From Allomuricauda sp. CAU 1633 (lineage in GTDB: Bacteria; Bacteroidota; Bacteroidia; Flavobacteriales; Flavobacteriaceae), in assembly GCF_017313225.1 (NCBI RefSeq), contig NZ_JAFLNE010000009.1:61110-125109 (forward strand): a stretch of 64,000 nt of DNA, written 5' to 3'. Made by a program: the position numbers and the translations under genes. Every line of letters begins with the position of its first letter. The first letter of the stretch is position 1. Under the pieces are notes generated by a model that was not told the origin of the DNA, did no database searches, and worked only from the letters and a program-made list of their open reading frames with translations. Positions 44,893 to 54,199 of this stretch are shown here, in pieces.

Positions 44893-47800
44893 ATGGGGAG
44901 GTGCAGTTTAATACGGACATTTTTAACAAGGCAAAGGAGCATGCTTTTGAGCGCTACTGCCCTTTGTTTATGTTTTGCAGCTTGTTCTGAAAATGATGCT
45001 CAACCAAAGATGTTCAAACGGATATCCAGTACACACTCAGGAATTGATTTTAATAATCAAATTCAACCGTTTGAAAGTGATACCCTCAATGCTTTGGAAT
45101 ATGATGTGCTTTTCAACGGTGCTGGTGTGGGAATAGGTGATTTCAATGCAGATGGACTTCAGGACATCTTCTTTGCAGGAAATCTGGTGTCCTCCCAATT
45201 GTATATAAATCAGGGTGACTTTACCTTTCTTGAGGTCACTGAAAAAGCTGGTGTTGCCACCACGAAGTGGTGCACCGGGGTTTCGGTGGCAGATGTCAAC
45301 CAAGATGGCTTGTTGGATATGTATGTGGCCGTCGCCCATGCAACAGGATCTAAAGAAGAAAGGTCCAACCTGTTGTTCATCAACCAAGGAAACAACGCTG
45401 AAGGAATTCCCATTTTTGAAGAGTTGAGCAATGTGTATGGCCTTGCTGATGATGGATTTTCCATACAATCGGTTTTCTTCGATTATGACAAAGATGGCGA
45501 CCTGGATTGCTACATTCTTAGCAATGCCATGGAAAAAACAGGTCGTAACCAACTGCATAAAAAGCGCAATAATGGTGAGAGCCCATCAAACGATCGGCTG
45601 TACCGGAACAATGGATTTGTAGATGGTCATCCAAGCTTTGAAAATGTGACTCTTAGTGCAGGTATCCTAAAAGAGGGCCATGGATTGGGGGTTTGTGTAA
45701 CAGACTTAAACCAAGACGGTTGGCTCGATGTGTACTGTGCCAACGATTTTGTCTCCAACGACAATATCTGGATCAACAACCATGATGGCACCTTCGTAGA
45801 CAAATCCGCAGAGTATTTAAAGCACACTTCATACAATAGTATGGGAGTGGACATACAGGATGTCAACAATGATGGACTTTCAGACATCTGTGTCGTGGAT
45901 ATGTTACCTGAAGAGGAGCAGCGAAGAAAAATGATGGTCATGAAGACCAACAGAGACTTTTTTAGCATGGCTAAAGGTCTTGGCTATCAAGAGGAGTATG
46001 TTAGAAATGTCCTGCAAATCAACCAAGGGAACAACCAGGATGGAAGTCTTCGATTTAGTGAAATAGGTCAGCTAGCTGGCATTCATGCCACAGATTGGAG
46101 CTGGGCGCCCTTATTGGCCGATTTTGATAACGACGGATTAAAAGATTTGGTGGTCACTAACGGCTATCGCCGTGATATTACCAATTTAGATTATGCCGTG
46201 TACCTAAACCAAGAGGCAGCTTTTCAAGGCAAGAACCAAGAGGAGGCACGGCAGAATAGAATCAAAAAACTGTATGAGCTTCCAGAAATAAAATTACAGA
46301 ACTACATTTTCAAGAATAATGGAGATTTAACCTTTAAAAATGCTTCGGAAACCTGGGGACTTCAAGAAAGCACCTATTCCAATGGTGCGGCTTATGCTGA
46401 TTTTGACAATGATGGCGACCTTGATTTGGTGTTCAACAATATCGATTCTGAGGCAAGCTTGTACCGAAACGAACTTATTTCCCCAACCTCTTCCGAAAAC
46501 GCAGAACCCAAAAGCGAATCCCATTTTGTGCGACTTCAATTAAAATCCGATACAGGTCAGAGTAAAGAAGTAGGTGCAAAGGTGAGGGTCTTGCTTCCTT
46601 CCGGGGAATTAAAATATCAGGAAAACCTACCGGTAAGAGGGTATATGTCCTCTGTGGATCCCATACTCTCATTTGGGTTGGGAAATAACACCAGTTTTAG
46701 GGTGGAAGTTGTTTGGACCGATGGTAAAATTCAAAAGCTGGAGGGGTTAGTTCCGGATATGCTTCATACTATAAAATATCAATCCCAAGAAGAACAGCAT
46801 TTTACAGTTCAACCTTCAGAACAGCAAATTTTTCAACTGCTGAACGCGGATAGTTTGGGATTGACCTATAAACATGAGGAATATGCTTTTGATGAATTCA
46901 AACGCACCTTCTCCCTACACCAGCAATACAACCAACTTTCTCCGGGCATGGCCATAGCCGATGTGGACAATAATGGTTTGGATGACATTTTCATAGGAGC
47001 GGATTCCAAACGATTGCGAACTATTTACCTTCAAAAAACACCGGGAAAATTTGAAGCCTTGCCTCAAGGGGAGAACAATATGGAAGATATGGGTGCGCTT
47101 CTTTTTGATGCCGATAATGATGGGGATAATGATTTGTATGTTGTAAGCGGCGGCAGTGTAAACCTAAAGGAAGATGACTATATCTACAACGATCGGTTGT
47201 ATTTGAATGATGGCAAAGGCAATATGTCCCGGTCCCAAAACTTGATTCCCAAAACACGCTTTAGCGGCAGTGTTGTGGTAGCTTCTGATTACGATCGCGA
47301 TGGAGATCTGGATATTTTTAGGGGAAGCCGGGTCGCCGTTGGCGAATTTCCAAAATCACCGGACAGTTATTTGTTGCGAAATGATGATGGGATTTTCAAT
47401 GATGTGGCCCATACGGTGGATGGGTTGCAAAATGTGGGCATGGTAAGCGCGGCCTTGTGGACTGATTATAATTTGGACGGATGGTATGATTTAGTGGTGG
47501 CGGGTGAATTTATGCCCATAACCTTCTTTAAGAATCATGAAGGAACACTAAAATGGGATGAACAAGCCACAATTCCCAATTCAAGCGGATGGTGGAACAG
47601 CATAACCGCTGGCGATTTTGATCAAGATGGGGACATGGATTATATCGCCGGGAATCTTGGGTTAAATAGTCAGTATAGAGCCTATCCCGATAGGCCTTTA
47701 AAAGTCTATGGCTCAGATTTTGACCATAATGGCACCAACGATCCCATTGTGAGCTATTCTAAAAACGGCGAGGATGTTCCTGTGGCCGTTCGAGATGTAA

Positions 47801-48519
47801 TGCAAGAACAATTGAGCCTCACCCACAAGCGGTTTGGAACATATGATGCCTATTCAAAAGCTTCCATAAATGATATTTTCAGCAAGAAGGAACTGGAAAG
47901 CGCTATTGTACTTTCTGCCACCGAAATGCGCAGTTGCTATATCGAAAACAAAGGTAATTCAAAGTTTGTTTTAAAACCGTTGCCCAATGAAGTACAGTTT
48001 TCTCCAGTTTTTGGAACGATGGCCAATGACTTTAATGCAGATGGATTTTTAGATGTGCTACTTGTGGGCAATTCTGAATCTTTTGAAACCTACACGGGAC
48101 CATACAATGCTTCTTTGGGCACTTTGTTGTTGGGAAATGGAAATGGGGATTTCACCTATGTCCCGCAATCCAACTCTGGGCTTTACTTGGATTATGACCA
48201 AAAAGCGCTGGGAATGGTAAATACAGGCAATGAGAATCTTTTCATAGTTACCAATAACAATGCACCAGTACAATTGCTAAGAACTTCAATAGCATCCAAT
48301 GGTGAATTTATCTCGCTTCAAGCTAATGAAGCATCACTCGAAATGATATTTGATAATGGGAAGTCTGAACATAAGGAAATAGGATATGGCAGTGGATATT
48401 TAACCCAGTCCTCAAGGGACATTTTTGTCCCCACAAAAAGTGTAAAACAAATTAATGTATATGATTTTGTGGGAAATCAGACGCGTACCATAAAAACCAA
48501 TCAACATGAACCAAACTGA
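44893..48519 (+). CDS. Large FG-GAP/VCBS-repeat lipoprotein with ASPIC/UnbV domain (CRTAC1-like)
   Basis: A 1208-residue predicted surface lipoprotein; the signal ends LCLCFAAC. Repeated calcium-binding-type motifs run along the chain (DFNADGLQDIFFAGN, DVNQDGLLDMYVA, DFDNDGLKDLVVTNG, DNDGDLDLVFNN, DYDRDGDLDIFRG), which is a beta-propeller of the integrin type. An ASPIC/UnbV-like module lies mid-protein (LPSGELKYQENLPVRGYMSS). Such proteins occur in flavobacterial PULs between susD and the enzymes; glycan binding in place of SusE/F is a reasonable guess but not established. ATG 44941 is an alternative start. Confidence 0.85.
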   Translation: MGRCSLIRTFLTRQRSMLLSATALCLCFAACSENDAQPKMFKRISSTHSGIDFNNQIQPFESDTLNALEYDVLFNGAGVGIGDFNADGLQDIFFAGNLVSSQLYINQGDFTFLEVTEKAGVATTKWCTGVSVADVNQDGLLDMYVAVAHATGSKEERSNLLFINQGNNAEGIPIFEELSNVYGLADDGFSIQSVFFDYDKDGDLDCYILSNAMEKTGRNQLHKKRNNGESPSNDRLYRNNGFVDGHPSFENVTLSAGILKEGHGLGVCVTDLNQDGWLDVYCANDFVSNDNIWINNHDGTFVDKSAEYLKHTSYNSMGVDIQDVNNDGLSDICVVDMLPEEEQRRKMMVMKTNRDFFSMAKGLGYQEEYVRNVLQINQGNNQDGSLRFSEIGQLAGIHATDWSWAPLLADFDNDGLKDLVVTNGYRRDITNLDYAVYLNQEAAFQGKNQEEARQNRIKKLYELPEIKLQNYIFKNNGDLTFKNASETWGLQESTYSNGAAYADFDNDGDLDLVFNNIDSEASLYRNELISPTSSENAEPKSESHFVRLQLKSDTGQSKEVGAKVRVLLPSGELKYQENLPVRGYMSSVDPILSFGLGNNTSFRVEVVWTDGKIQKLEGLVPDMLHTIKYQSQEEQHFTVQPSEQQIFQLLNADSLGLTYKHEEYAFDEFKRTFSLHQQYNQLSPGMAIADVDNNGLDDIFIGADSKRLRTIYLQKTPGKFEALPQGENNMEDMGALLFDADNDGDNDLYVVSGGSVNLKEDDYIYNDRLYLNDGKGNMSRSQNLIPKTRFSGSVVVASDYDRDGDLDIFRGSRVAVGEFPKSPDSYLLRNDDGIFNDVAHTVDGLQNVGMVSAALWTDYNLDGWYDLVVAGEFMPITFFKNHEGTLKWDEQATIPNSSGWWNSITAGDFDQDGDMDYIAGNLGLNSQYRAYPDRPLKVYGSDFDHNGTNDPIVSYSKNGEDVPVAVRDVMQEQLSLTHKRFGTYDAYSKASINDIFSKKELESAIVLSATEMRSCYIENKGNSKFVLKPLPNEVQFSPVFGTMANDFNADGFLDVLLVGNSESFETYTGPYNASLGTLLLGNGNGDFTYVPQSNSGLYLDYDQKALGMVNTGNENLFIVTNNNAPVQLLRTSIASNGEFISLQANEASLEMIFDNGKSEHKEIGYGSGYLTQSSRDIFVPTKSVKQINVYDFVGNQTRTIKTNQHEPN

Positions 48520-48538
48520 AAAAATACAGAATTTGAAG

Positions 48539-49585
48539 ATGAACTTGGTGTATCGCATATTGTTTTTAGTTGCTCTAATGGGGTCTGCGGACTTAATTGC
48601 CCAGCAACCCGATATACCGGGGCAGGTTTCCGAAAATGAGTCGCCCAAAAATGAGGCCTATCTTTTTGCCCACATGACCCATGAGGATTATGGCCGCTTG
48701 TATTACTCCGTTAGCTTGGACGGCTTGCATTGGCAACGTTTGAACAATGGGGAACGAGTTTTTGATGCATATCAAGGCCATCCAGATATCTGCAAAGGAC
48801 CCGATGGAAAGTACTATATTTTGGGCAATACCAGTGATTCCTCACCTGATATCAATATTTGGGTTTCTGATGATTTGATTAGCTGGAAGAAACACGGGGT
48901 GTATACGCCAAACCTCAAACAAACTCCGGATTATTCAGAGGCGCTACAGCGTATTGGGGCACCTAAACTTTTTTATGATGAAGCTTCGGCTCAATTTGTC
49001 ATGACCTGGCATACGCCGCACAAAGAAGGCACCAAAACGGACCCAGAACGGTATTGGGCAAGTCAAAGGACTTTGTATGTGCTTTCAAAGGATTTGAAGA
49101 CATTTTCCAATACCCCCAAAAAACTTTTTGATTGGAATATTGGCACCATTGACGTTATCATCAGAAAGGTAGAGGACACCTATTTTGCCATTATAAAGGA
49201 TGAAACCTATCCAACTTTGTACTGGCCAACTGGAAAGACCATACGAATTGCAAGGTCAGATTCCTTGTTGGGACCGTATTCCTTTCCAACAGACCCCATA
49301 AGCCCAAATTTTAGGGAGGCACCAACCCTAATTCCCTCCCCAAACAATAAAGTTTGGTACCTGTATTATGAGCAATATCCAGGGGTTTCCTATGGGCTCT
49401 CCGTGGCCGATAATTTGAATGGCCCGTGGTATCAAGCATCAGGGTATACATTTTACAGTGATTGGGATAAATATGCATTGCCCAAAGAGGTTAGGCACGG
49501 TTGCATGATTACCATTTCAAAAAAAGAATATAACCAACTAGTTGAAAAATTTGAGATTGTTAAAGAAGAATTCAATGAAAAATAG
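48539..49585 (+). CDS. Secreted GH43-like beta-propeller glycosidase
   Basis: A 348-residue protein with a clean signal peptide from ATG 48539 (YRILFLVALMGSADLIAQ); ATG 48506 is also in frame and would overlap the previous gene by 14 bases. The five-bladed propeller fold of clan GH-F is suggested by GHPDICKGPDGKYYILGN with candidate base Asp83 and by FREAPTLI with candidate acid Glu260. It is distant from the neighbouring GH43 pair, so the subfamily and activity are uncertain; an arabinose- or galactose-releasing exo-enzyme fits the locus. Confidence 0.7.
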   Translation: MNLVYRILFLVALMGSADLIAQQPDIPGQVSENESPKNEAYLFAHMTHEDYGRLYYSVSLDGLHWQRLNNGERVFDAYQGHPDICKGPDGKYYILGNTSDSSPDINIWVSDDLISWKKHGVYTPNLKQTPDYSEALQRIGAPKLFYDEASAQFVMTWHTPHKEGTKTDPERYWASQRTLYVLSKDLKTFSNTPKKLFDWNIGTIDVIIRKVEDTYFAIIKDETYPTLYWPTGKTIRIARSDSLLGPYSFPTDPISPNFREAPTLIPSPNNKVWYLYYEQYPGVSYGLSVADNLNGPWYQASGYTFYSDWDKYALPKEVRHGCMITISKKEYNQLVEKFEIVKEEFNEK

Positions 49586-50669
49586 AAGTAGATCAATAGT
49601 TTATGGACCCCTTGTTGTGGTATTGGGCTTTTGTTTGATTTCATGTCAGGAGCGGACAGAAAAAAAAGAAACTGTAAAGGCGGAACAACAGCAGAAAGAG
49701 ACGTTCACCAACCCATTGTTGCCATCTGGTCCGGACCCGTTCAACATTTACCATGACGGATACTATTATTACACCAGTACAGAGGGCAATAAACTGGTCT
49801 TGAGAAAGGTGAAAAACTTGGCAAATCTCAGTGAAGCGGAGACCAAGACAATTTGGACCCCACCAGAGGGCACATTGTACTCCCATGATATTTGGGCACC
49901 AGAAGTGCATTTTATTGATGGAAAATGGTATGTGTACTTTGCTGCAGATGATGGGAACAACGAGACCCACAGAATGTATGCTGTGGAAAACTCGAACGAG
50001 AATCCCTTTCAAGGCACTTTTGAGTTTAAGGGGAAGATAGCTGCAGCTACGGACAAATGGGCTATTGATGGCAATGTTTTTAGGCATAAGGGACAATTGT
50101 ATATGATATGGTCTGGATGGGAAGGCGATGCCAACGGGCAGCAAGATATTTTCATCGCCAAAATGAAAAACCCTTTGGAGATTGAAGGAGACCGTGTAAA
50201 AATTTCGTCACCCACCCATGAATGGGAAAGGCATTGGAATGAAGGCACTTCCGATAGTAACCCTCCCCAGGTATATGTGAACGAAGGACCACAATTTTTG
50301 TCCCATGACGAGAATATTTTTATTGTGTTCTCCGCAAGCGGATGTTGGACCGATTATTACTCGTTGGGATTATTGACGTTTATCGGAACCGATAATTTAT
50401 TGGACCCAGACGCTTGGGTAAAGTCGGATGAACCCATATTCACGCAATCACCCGAAAATGGAGTGTATGGCCCCGGGCACAACTCCTTTTTTAAGTCACC
50501 TAACGGCAAAGAGGATTGGATTCTGTACCATGCCAATTCAGAACCAGGCCAAGGATGCGGTTCGCATCGTTCGCCAAGGATGCAAATGATTCAATGGAGT
50601 GAGGAAGGCTATCCCGTCATCGGAACACCTAGATCTGTGGAAGATGTCATTGAAATTCCCTCCGAATAG
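49575..50669 (+). CDS. GH43 arabinofuranosidase-like lipoprotein
   Basis: A 364-residue lipoprotein (signal ending GFCLISC). Asp54 in PSGPDPFNIYHDGYYYYTS is the catalytic base and Glu237 in NEGPQFLS the acid, with DIWAPEVHFIDGKWYVYFAA between. The pattern is like GH43 subfamily 26 exo-alpha-1,5-L-arabinofuranosidases. It is paralogous to the next gene, sharing HxxDGKWYxYxxAxD, NGVYGPGHxS and the CGSHRSPRMQ/CSQRSTRIQ end. The start overlaps the previous stop. Confidence 0.85.
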   Translation: MKNRSRSIVYGPLVVVLGFCLISCQERTEKKETVKAEQQQKETFTNPLLPSGPDPFNIYHDGYYYYTSTEGNKLVLRKVKNLANLSEAETKTIWTPPEGTLYSHDIWAPEVHFIDGKWYVYFAADDGNNETHRMYAVENSNENPFQGTFEFKGKIAAATDKWAIDGNVFRHKGQLYMIWSGWEGDANGQQDIFIAKMKNPLEIEGDRVKISSPTHEWERHWNEGTSDSNPPQVYVNEGPQFLSHDENIFIVFSASGCWTDYYSLGLLTFIGTDNLLDPDAWVKSDEPIFTQSPENGVYGPGHNSFFKSPNGKEDWILYHANSEPGQGCGSHRSPRMQMIQWSEEGYPVIGTPRSVEDVIEIPSE

Positions 50670-50699
50670 GATGCAATAATTCAACTAATACAAAAGAGT

Positions 50700-51710
50700 T
50701 TGAAAAATTTAAAAAACATACTGGTCTATATGATTTCCATTTTCTTCTTTCAGATGGGAATAGGTCAGGATAAAAACACATTCACCAATCCCATTCTTGA
50801 GGATGGTGCCGATCCCTATGCCATGCTTCACAACAATGGGTATTATTATTTCATGGTAACAAGGGGAAACCGCTTGGAACTTTGGGCCACTAAAGACCTT
50901 ACCCAAGTGGAAACCGTTGGTTCAAAAACAGTATGGAAAGCTCCCAGTGAGGGGGAAAACAGTTGTTGCATTTGGGCGCCAGAGATTCATCATGTCGATG
51001 GAAAGTGGTACATCTATTATACCGCTGCAGATGCATCCAACGAAGGAGATCACTCTAGATATGTCTTTGTTCTGGAGAACGGCCATCAAGATCCAATGCA
51101 AGGGGAGTGGATTGATAAGGGGAAAATCAACACAAAATACTGCGGAATCGACGGGTCCATTTTCAAATACGGCGATAAACGATATTTCATGTATTCACCC
51201 TACGTAGATGACCACAGTGATATAGCCATCGCTACCATGTCCAACCCTTGGACCTTAAATAACGATGAAACCATTTTGGCCGCACCCAAATATGATTGGG
51301 AGAAAACTGGGGAGAGAAGTATTCTGGAGGGACCTTCATTTTTGGAGGGGCCAGGGGATGAGGTCTTTATTGTGTATTCGGCGGGAGCCTGTTGGGACGA
51401 TAATTATTCCTTGGGCATGTTGGCGGCCAAGAAGGATTCAGATTTTACCAAAGCCGCCTCTTGGAAGCGATTCTCAAAAGCGGTCTTTGAATTTTCCACA
51501 GATAACAATGTGTATGGTCCAGGCCACCATAGCATCACCACCTCCAATGATCCCAGCGAACATTGGCTGGTGTATCATGCAAAGGACAAACCCGAATTGG
51601 GATGTTCCCAACGGAGTACTAGGATACAACGGTTTGGTTGGGATGAAGAGAGTAGACCGGATTTTGGTGCGCCATGGCCGTTGGAAAAGGTCATCCAAAA
51701 ACCAAAATAA
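50700..51710 (+). CDS. GH43 arabinofuranosidase-like enzyme, paralog of the preceding gene
   Basis: A 336-residue secreted protein starting at a TTG (KNLKNILVYMISIFFFQMGIG signal). The base is Asp38 (GADPYAML) and the acid Glu210 (LEGPSFLEG), with CIWAPEIHHVDGKWYIYYTA between them. It is in the same subfamily as its neighbour but lacks the lipoprotein cysteine, so one copy is likely anchored and the other free in the periplasm. ATG 50730 is the only alternative start and would damage the signal. Confidence 0.82.
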   Translation: MKNLKNILVYMISIFFFQMGIGQDKNTFTNPILEDGADPYAMLHNNGYYYFMVTRGNRLELWATKDLTQVETVGSKTVWKAPSEGENSCCIWAPEIHHVDGKWYIYYTAADASNEGDHSRYVFVLENGHQDPMQGEWIDKGKINTKYCGIDGSIFKYGDKRYFMYSPYVDDHSDIAIATMSNPWTLNNDETILAAPKYDWEKTGERSILEGPSFLEGPGDEVFIVYSAGACWDDNYSLGMLAAKKDSDFTKAASWKRFSKAVFEFSTDNNVYGPGHHSITTSNDPSEHWLVYHAKDKPELGCSQRSTRIQRFGWDEESRPDFGAPWPLEKVIQKPK

Positions 51711-51777
51711 AACCAAGAATTAATTGAGTACGAGTGTTAGTTAGTTTGAATTAGATTGTTTGAGTTTAGTTGATGGA

Positions 51778-51809
51778 AATTATCGGGCTTTGCAAAAGGC
51801 CCGGTAATT
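51778..51809 (+). terminator. Hairpin in the gap before the GH-A gene
   Basis: AATTATCGGGC pairs with GCCCGGTAATT (11 pairs, one G-T) around a 10-base loop. Upstream lie GTGTTAGTTAGTTTG and TTTGAGTTTAGTTG, the same arrangement as at 2731-2796 and, on the other strand, at 27047-27101. The T run is weak. Confidence 0.6.
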
Positions 51810-51923
51810 CTATTGTTAAACTCCCTACGCAAAATGACCTATTCCAATTTTAAGGTCGATGCTAATTCCAAACTAAAGCACTCAAAAATATTTAAGTGTG
51901 AATCAAAAAATAACAAGATTATT

Positions 51924-52994
51924 ATGAAGCGAATATTGATTACTGGGCTGTTTTTATGTGCAATCCTTGTGGCAAATGCCCAAGAAAATGTTCTGGAGAA
52001 GAATAAATGGTCAAAAGAAAAAGCGAGCGAGTGGTACGCCAAACAAAAATGGATTACGGGAGCCAATTTTGTGCCCAGTACAGCAATCAACCAATTGGAA
52101 ATGTGGCAATCCAGCACATTTGATCCAGAGACCATTGATCGTGAGTTGGGCTATGCCGAAAGCATAGGGTTCAACACCATGAGAGTATACCTGCACAGTT
52201 TGGCCTATAAAGCAAATCCAAAGGACTTCAAGAAAAATATGGAAACCTATTTGGGCATTGCCAACAAGCACGGTATTAAAACCATGTTTGTGTTTTTTGA
52301 TGATGTTTGGGGGAAAGAGCCAAAAATTGGAAAGCAGCCTGAGCCCGTTACAGGAACCCATAATTCGGGTTGGGTACAAGATCCGGGAGACCCGGCATCC
52401 AAGAACAAAGAAAATTTTCCAGCCTTGGAAATCTATGTAAAGGATATCCTGAACACTTTCGCCAATGATGATCGTGTACTTCTGTGGGATCTTTATAACG
52501 AACCCGGGAATACGGATAAATTGACAGGTTCCATGCCCCTTTTAAAAGCAATTTTTACTTGGGCTCGGGAAGTCAACCCAAGTCAGCCATTGAGTGCAGG
52601 TCTATGGCGCTGGGATTTTCAGGAACTGAATGAGTTCCAAGCGGCAAATTCAGACATTCTGACCTATCACCATTATGACGATGAGAAAAAACACCAGCAT
52701 GTAATCAATTTACTAAAGACACATGGGCGCCCCATGATCTGTACCGAATATATGGCACGGACCAACAACAGCAGATTCTCCAATGTTTTACCTGTTCTTA
52801 AAAAGGAAAATATAGGAGCTATTAACTGGGGGTTGGTCAATGGAAAATCCAATACCATATATGCATGGAACACTCCCATTGAAGATGGAGCTGAGCCTAT
52901 TGAATGGTTTCACGACATATTTAGAAAGGACGGTACTCCTTATAGACAAGACGAAGTTGATTTGATCAAAAAATTAAACGGTGAGGAGAAATGA
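51924..52994 (+). CDS. Clan GH-A glycoside hydrolase (cellulase-fold, exact family unclear)
   Basis: A 356-residue secreted TIM-barrel enzyme with signal MKRILITGLFLCAILVANAQ. The acid/base Glu193 is in LYNEPGN and the nucleophile Glu275 in CTEYMA, the pattern of GH5/GH2-related retaining enzymes. FNTMRVYLHSLAY and GAINWGLVNGKSNTIYAW are typical of proteins loosely annotated as 1,4-beta-xylanase-like. I cannot place it in a CAZy family; within this locus a galactan- or arabinogalactan-directed activity is likely. Its stop overlaps the mutarotase start. Confidence 0.75.
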   Translation: MKRILITGLFLCAILVANAQENVLEKNKWSKEKASEWYAKQKWITGANFVPSTAINQLEMWQSSTFDPETIDRELGYAESIGFNTMRVYLHSLAYKANPKDFKKNMETYLGIANKHGIKTMFVFFDDVWGKEPKIGKQPEPVTGTHNSGWVQDPGDPASKNKENFPALEIYVKDILNTFANDDRVLLWDLYNEPGNTDKLTGSMPLLKAIFTWAREVNPSQPLSAGLWRWDFQELNEFQAANSDILTYHHYDDEKKHQHVINLLKTHGRPMICTEYMARTNNSRFSNVLPVLKKENIGAINWGLVNGKSNTIYAWNTPIEDGAEPIEWFHDIFRKDGTPYRQDEVDLIKKLNGEEK

Positions 52995-54169
52995 TCATTC
53001 GGTCAAAAATTAAAATTCTCAGATGGGTAATAGCTTTTTTTGTAATTCTATTGTGTATATCGTGCAAAACAAAACAGGAAAACAAAAGCAAAAGCGATGC
53101 CCAACCAACCGCAAGGGTCAGTACCATAAAGGATGAAGACTTTAACACATCAGTTGATGGTAAATCCGTAAAACTGTATTGGTTACAGCGGAAGGATTTA
53201 AAAATGGCCATGACCAATTATGGAGGACGCATCATAAGCCTTTTTGTGCAGGACAAAAATGGGAATGCAATTGACATAAATATTGGTCGCAGTAGCATTA
53301 AGGAATACATTGAATCACCCGAAGCCTATTTTGGAGCAACCATTGGGAGGGTTGGCAACCGTATTGCAAATGGTAGGTTTTCCATAAACGGAAATGAATA
53401 TGCTCTGCCTACCAATGACAATAAAAATACCCTACATGGCGGCTATAAAGGATTTCAAGATGTGGTGTGGGATGCCGAACAACCCAATGGGCATACATTG
53501 ATTTTAACGTACACCTCTCCTGATATGGAGGAGGGTTTCCCCGGGAATTTACAAGCGAAGGTAATCTACTCGCTCACTGAAAACAATGCGGTTAAGATTG
53601 AATATGAAGCGACTACGGATAAACCTACGGTGGTAAATTTAACCAACCATGCCTATTTTAACCTCAATGGGGAAGGAAGCGGTTCAATTTTGAACCATAA
53701 GCTGCAAATCAATGCAGACCGATTCACCCCAGTGAATTCTGGACTTATTCCCACTGGAGAGTTGAGAGAAGTAGCCTCAACCCCCTTCGATTTTAGGAAG
53801 CCGCATACGATTGGTAAGCGTATTAAAGCGGCCAATGAACAATTGGGATTTGGCAAGGGGTATGACCACAACTATGTTTTAAATAGTGATGAAATTGGCT
53901 TACTTCGAGCAGCAAAGGTTGTGGGGGATAAATCGGGAGTTGTCATGGAGGTGTTTACTGAAGAACCGGGAATCCAGTTTTACAGCGGAAACTTTATGGC
54001 TTCAAAGAATACATTGAAATCTGGTGCCAAAGACGACTTCAGGACAGCGTTTTGTTTGGAGACCCAGCATTTTCCAGATACACCGAACCAACCAGAATTT
54101 CCATCCATACAATTAAATCCGGGGGCTACTTACCATACCGTTACGGAATACAGATTTTCGGTCGAGTAA
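52991..54169 (+). CDS. galM: Aldose 1-epimerase (galactose mutarotase) lipoprotein
   Basis: A 392-residue mutarotase with a lipoprotein signal (VILLCISC), so it acts in the periplasm on galactose released by the enzymes. LKMAMTNYGGRIISLFVQD, FGATIGRVGNRIANGRF, the catalytic histidines around LHGG and NLTNHAYFNLNG, and the glutamate in EEPGIQFYSGNF are all present. It overlaps the preceding gene by four bases (ATGA) and leads the galactose utilization genes. Confidence 0.92.
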   Translation: MIIRSKIKILRWVIAFFVILLCISCKTKQENKSKSDAQPTARVSTIKDEDFNTSVDGKSVKLYWLQRKDLKMAMTNYGGRIISLFVQDKNGNAIDINIGRSSIKEYIESPEAYFGATIGRVGNRIANGRFSINGNEYALPTNDNKNTLHGGYKGFQDVVWDAEQPNGHTLILTYTSPDMEEGFPGNLQAKVIYSLTENNAVKIEYEATTDKPTVVNLTNHAYFNLNGEGSGSILNHKLQINADRFTPVNSGLIPTGELREVASTPFDFRKPHTIGKRIKAANEQLGFGKGYDHNYVLNSDEIGLLRAAKVVGDKSGVVMEVFTEEPGIQFYSGNFMASKNTLKSGAKDDFRTAFCLETQHFPDTPNQPEFPSIQLNPGATYHTVTEYRFSVE

Positions 54170-54199
54170 ATATGAATTCAATTTGATTTTGAGAAATAG

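Noticed and set aside
39999..50681. Identical 14-mer AGGATGCAATAATT before susC (39999) and between two GH43 genes (50668), considered as an HTCS box.
   Set aside because: The same core (GGATGCAATAATT) also occurs inside the FadR-type coding sequence near 58852, and the copy at 50668 overlaps a stop codon. Several chance repeats of this length are expected in 64 kb.
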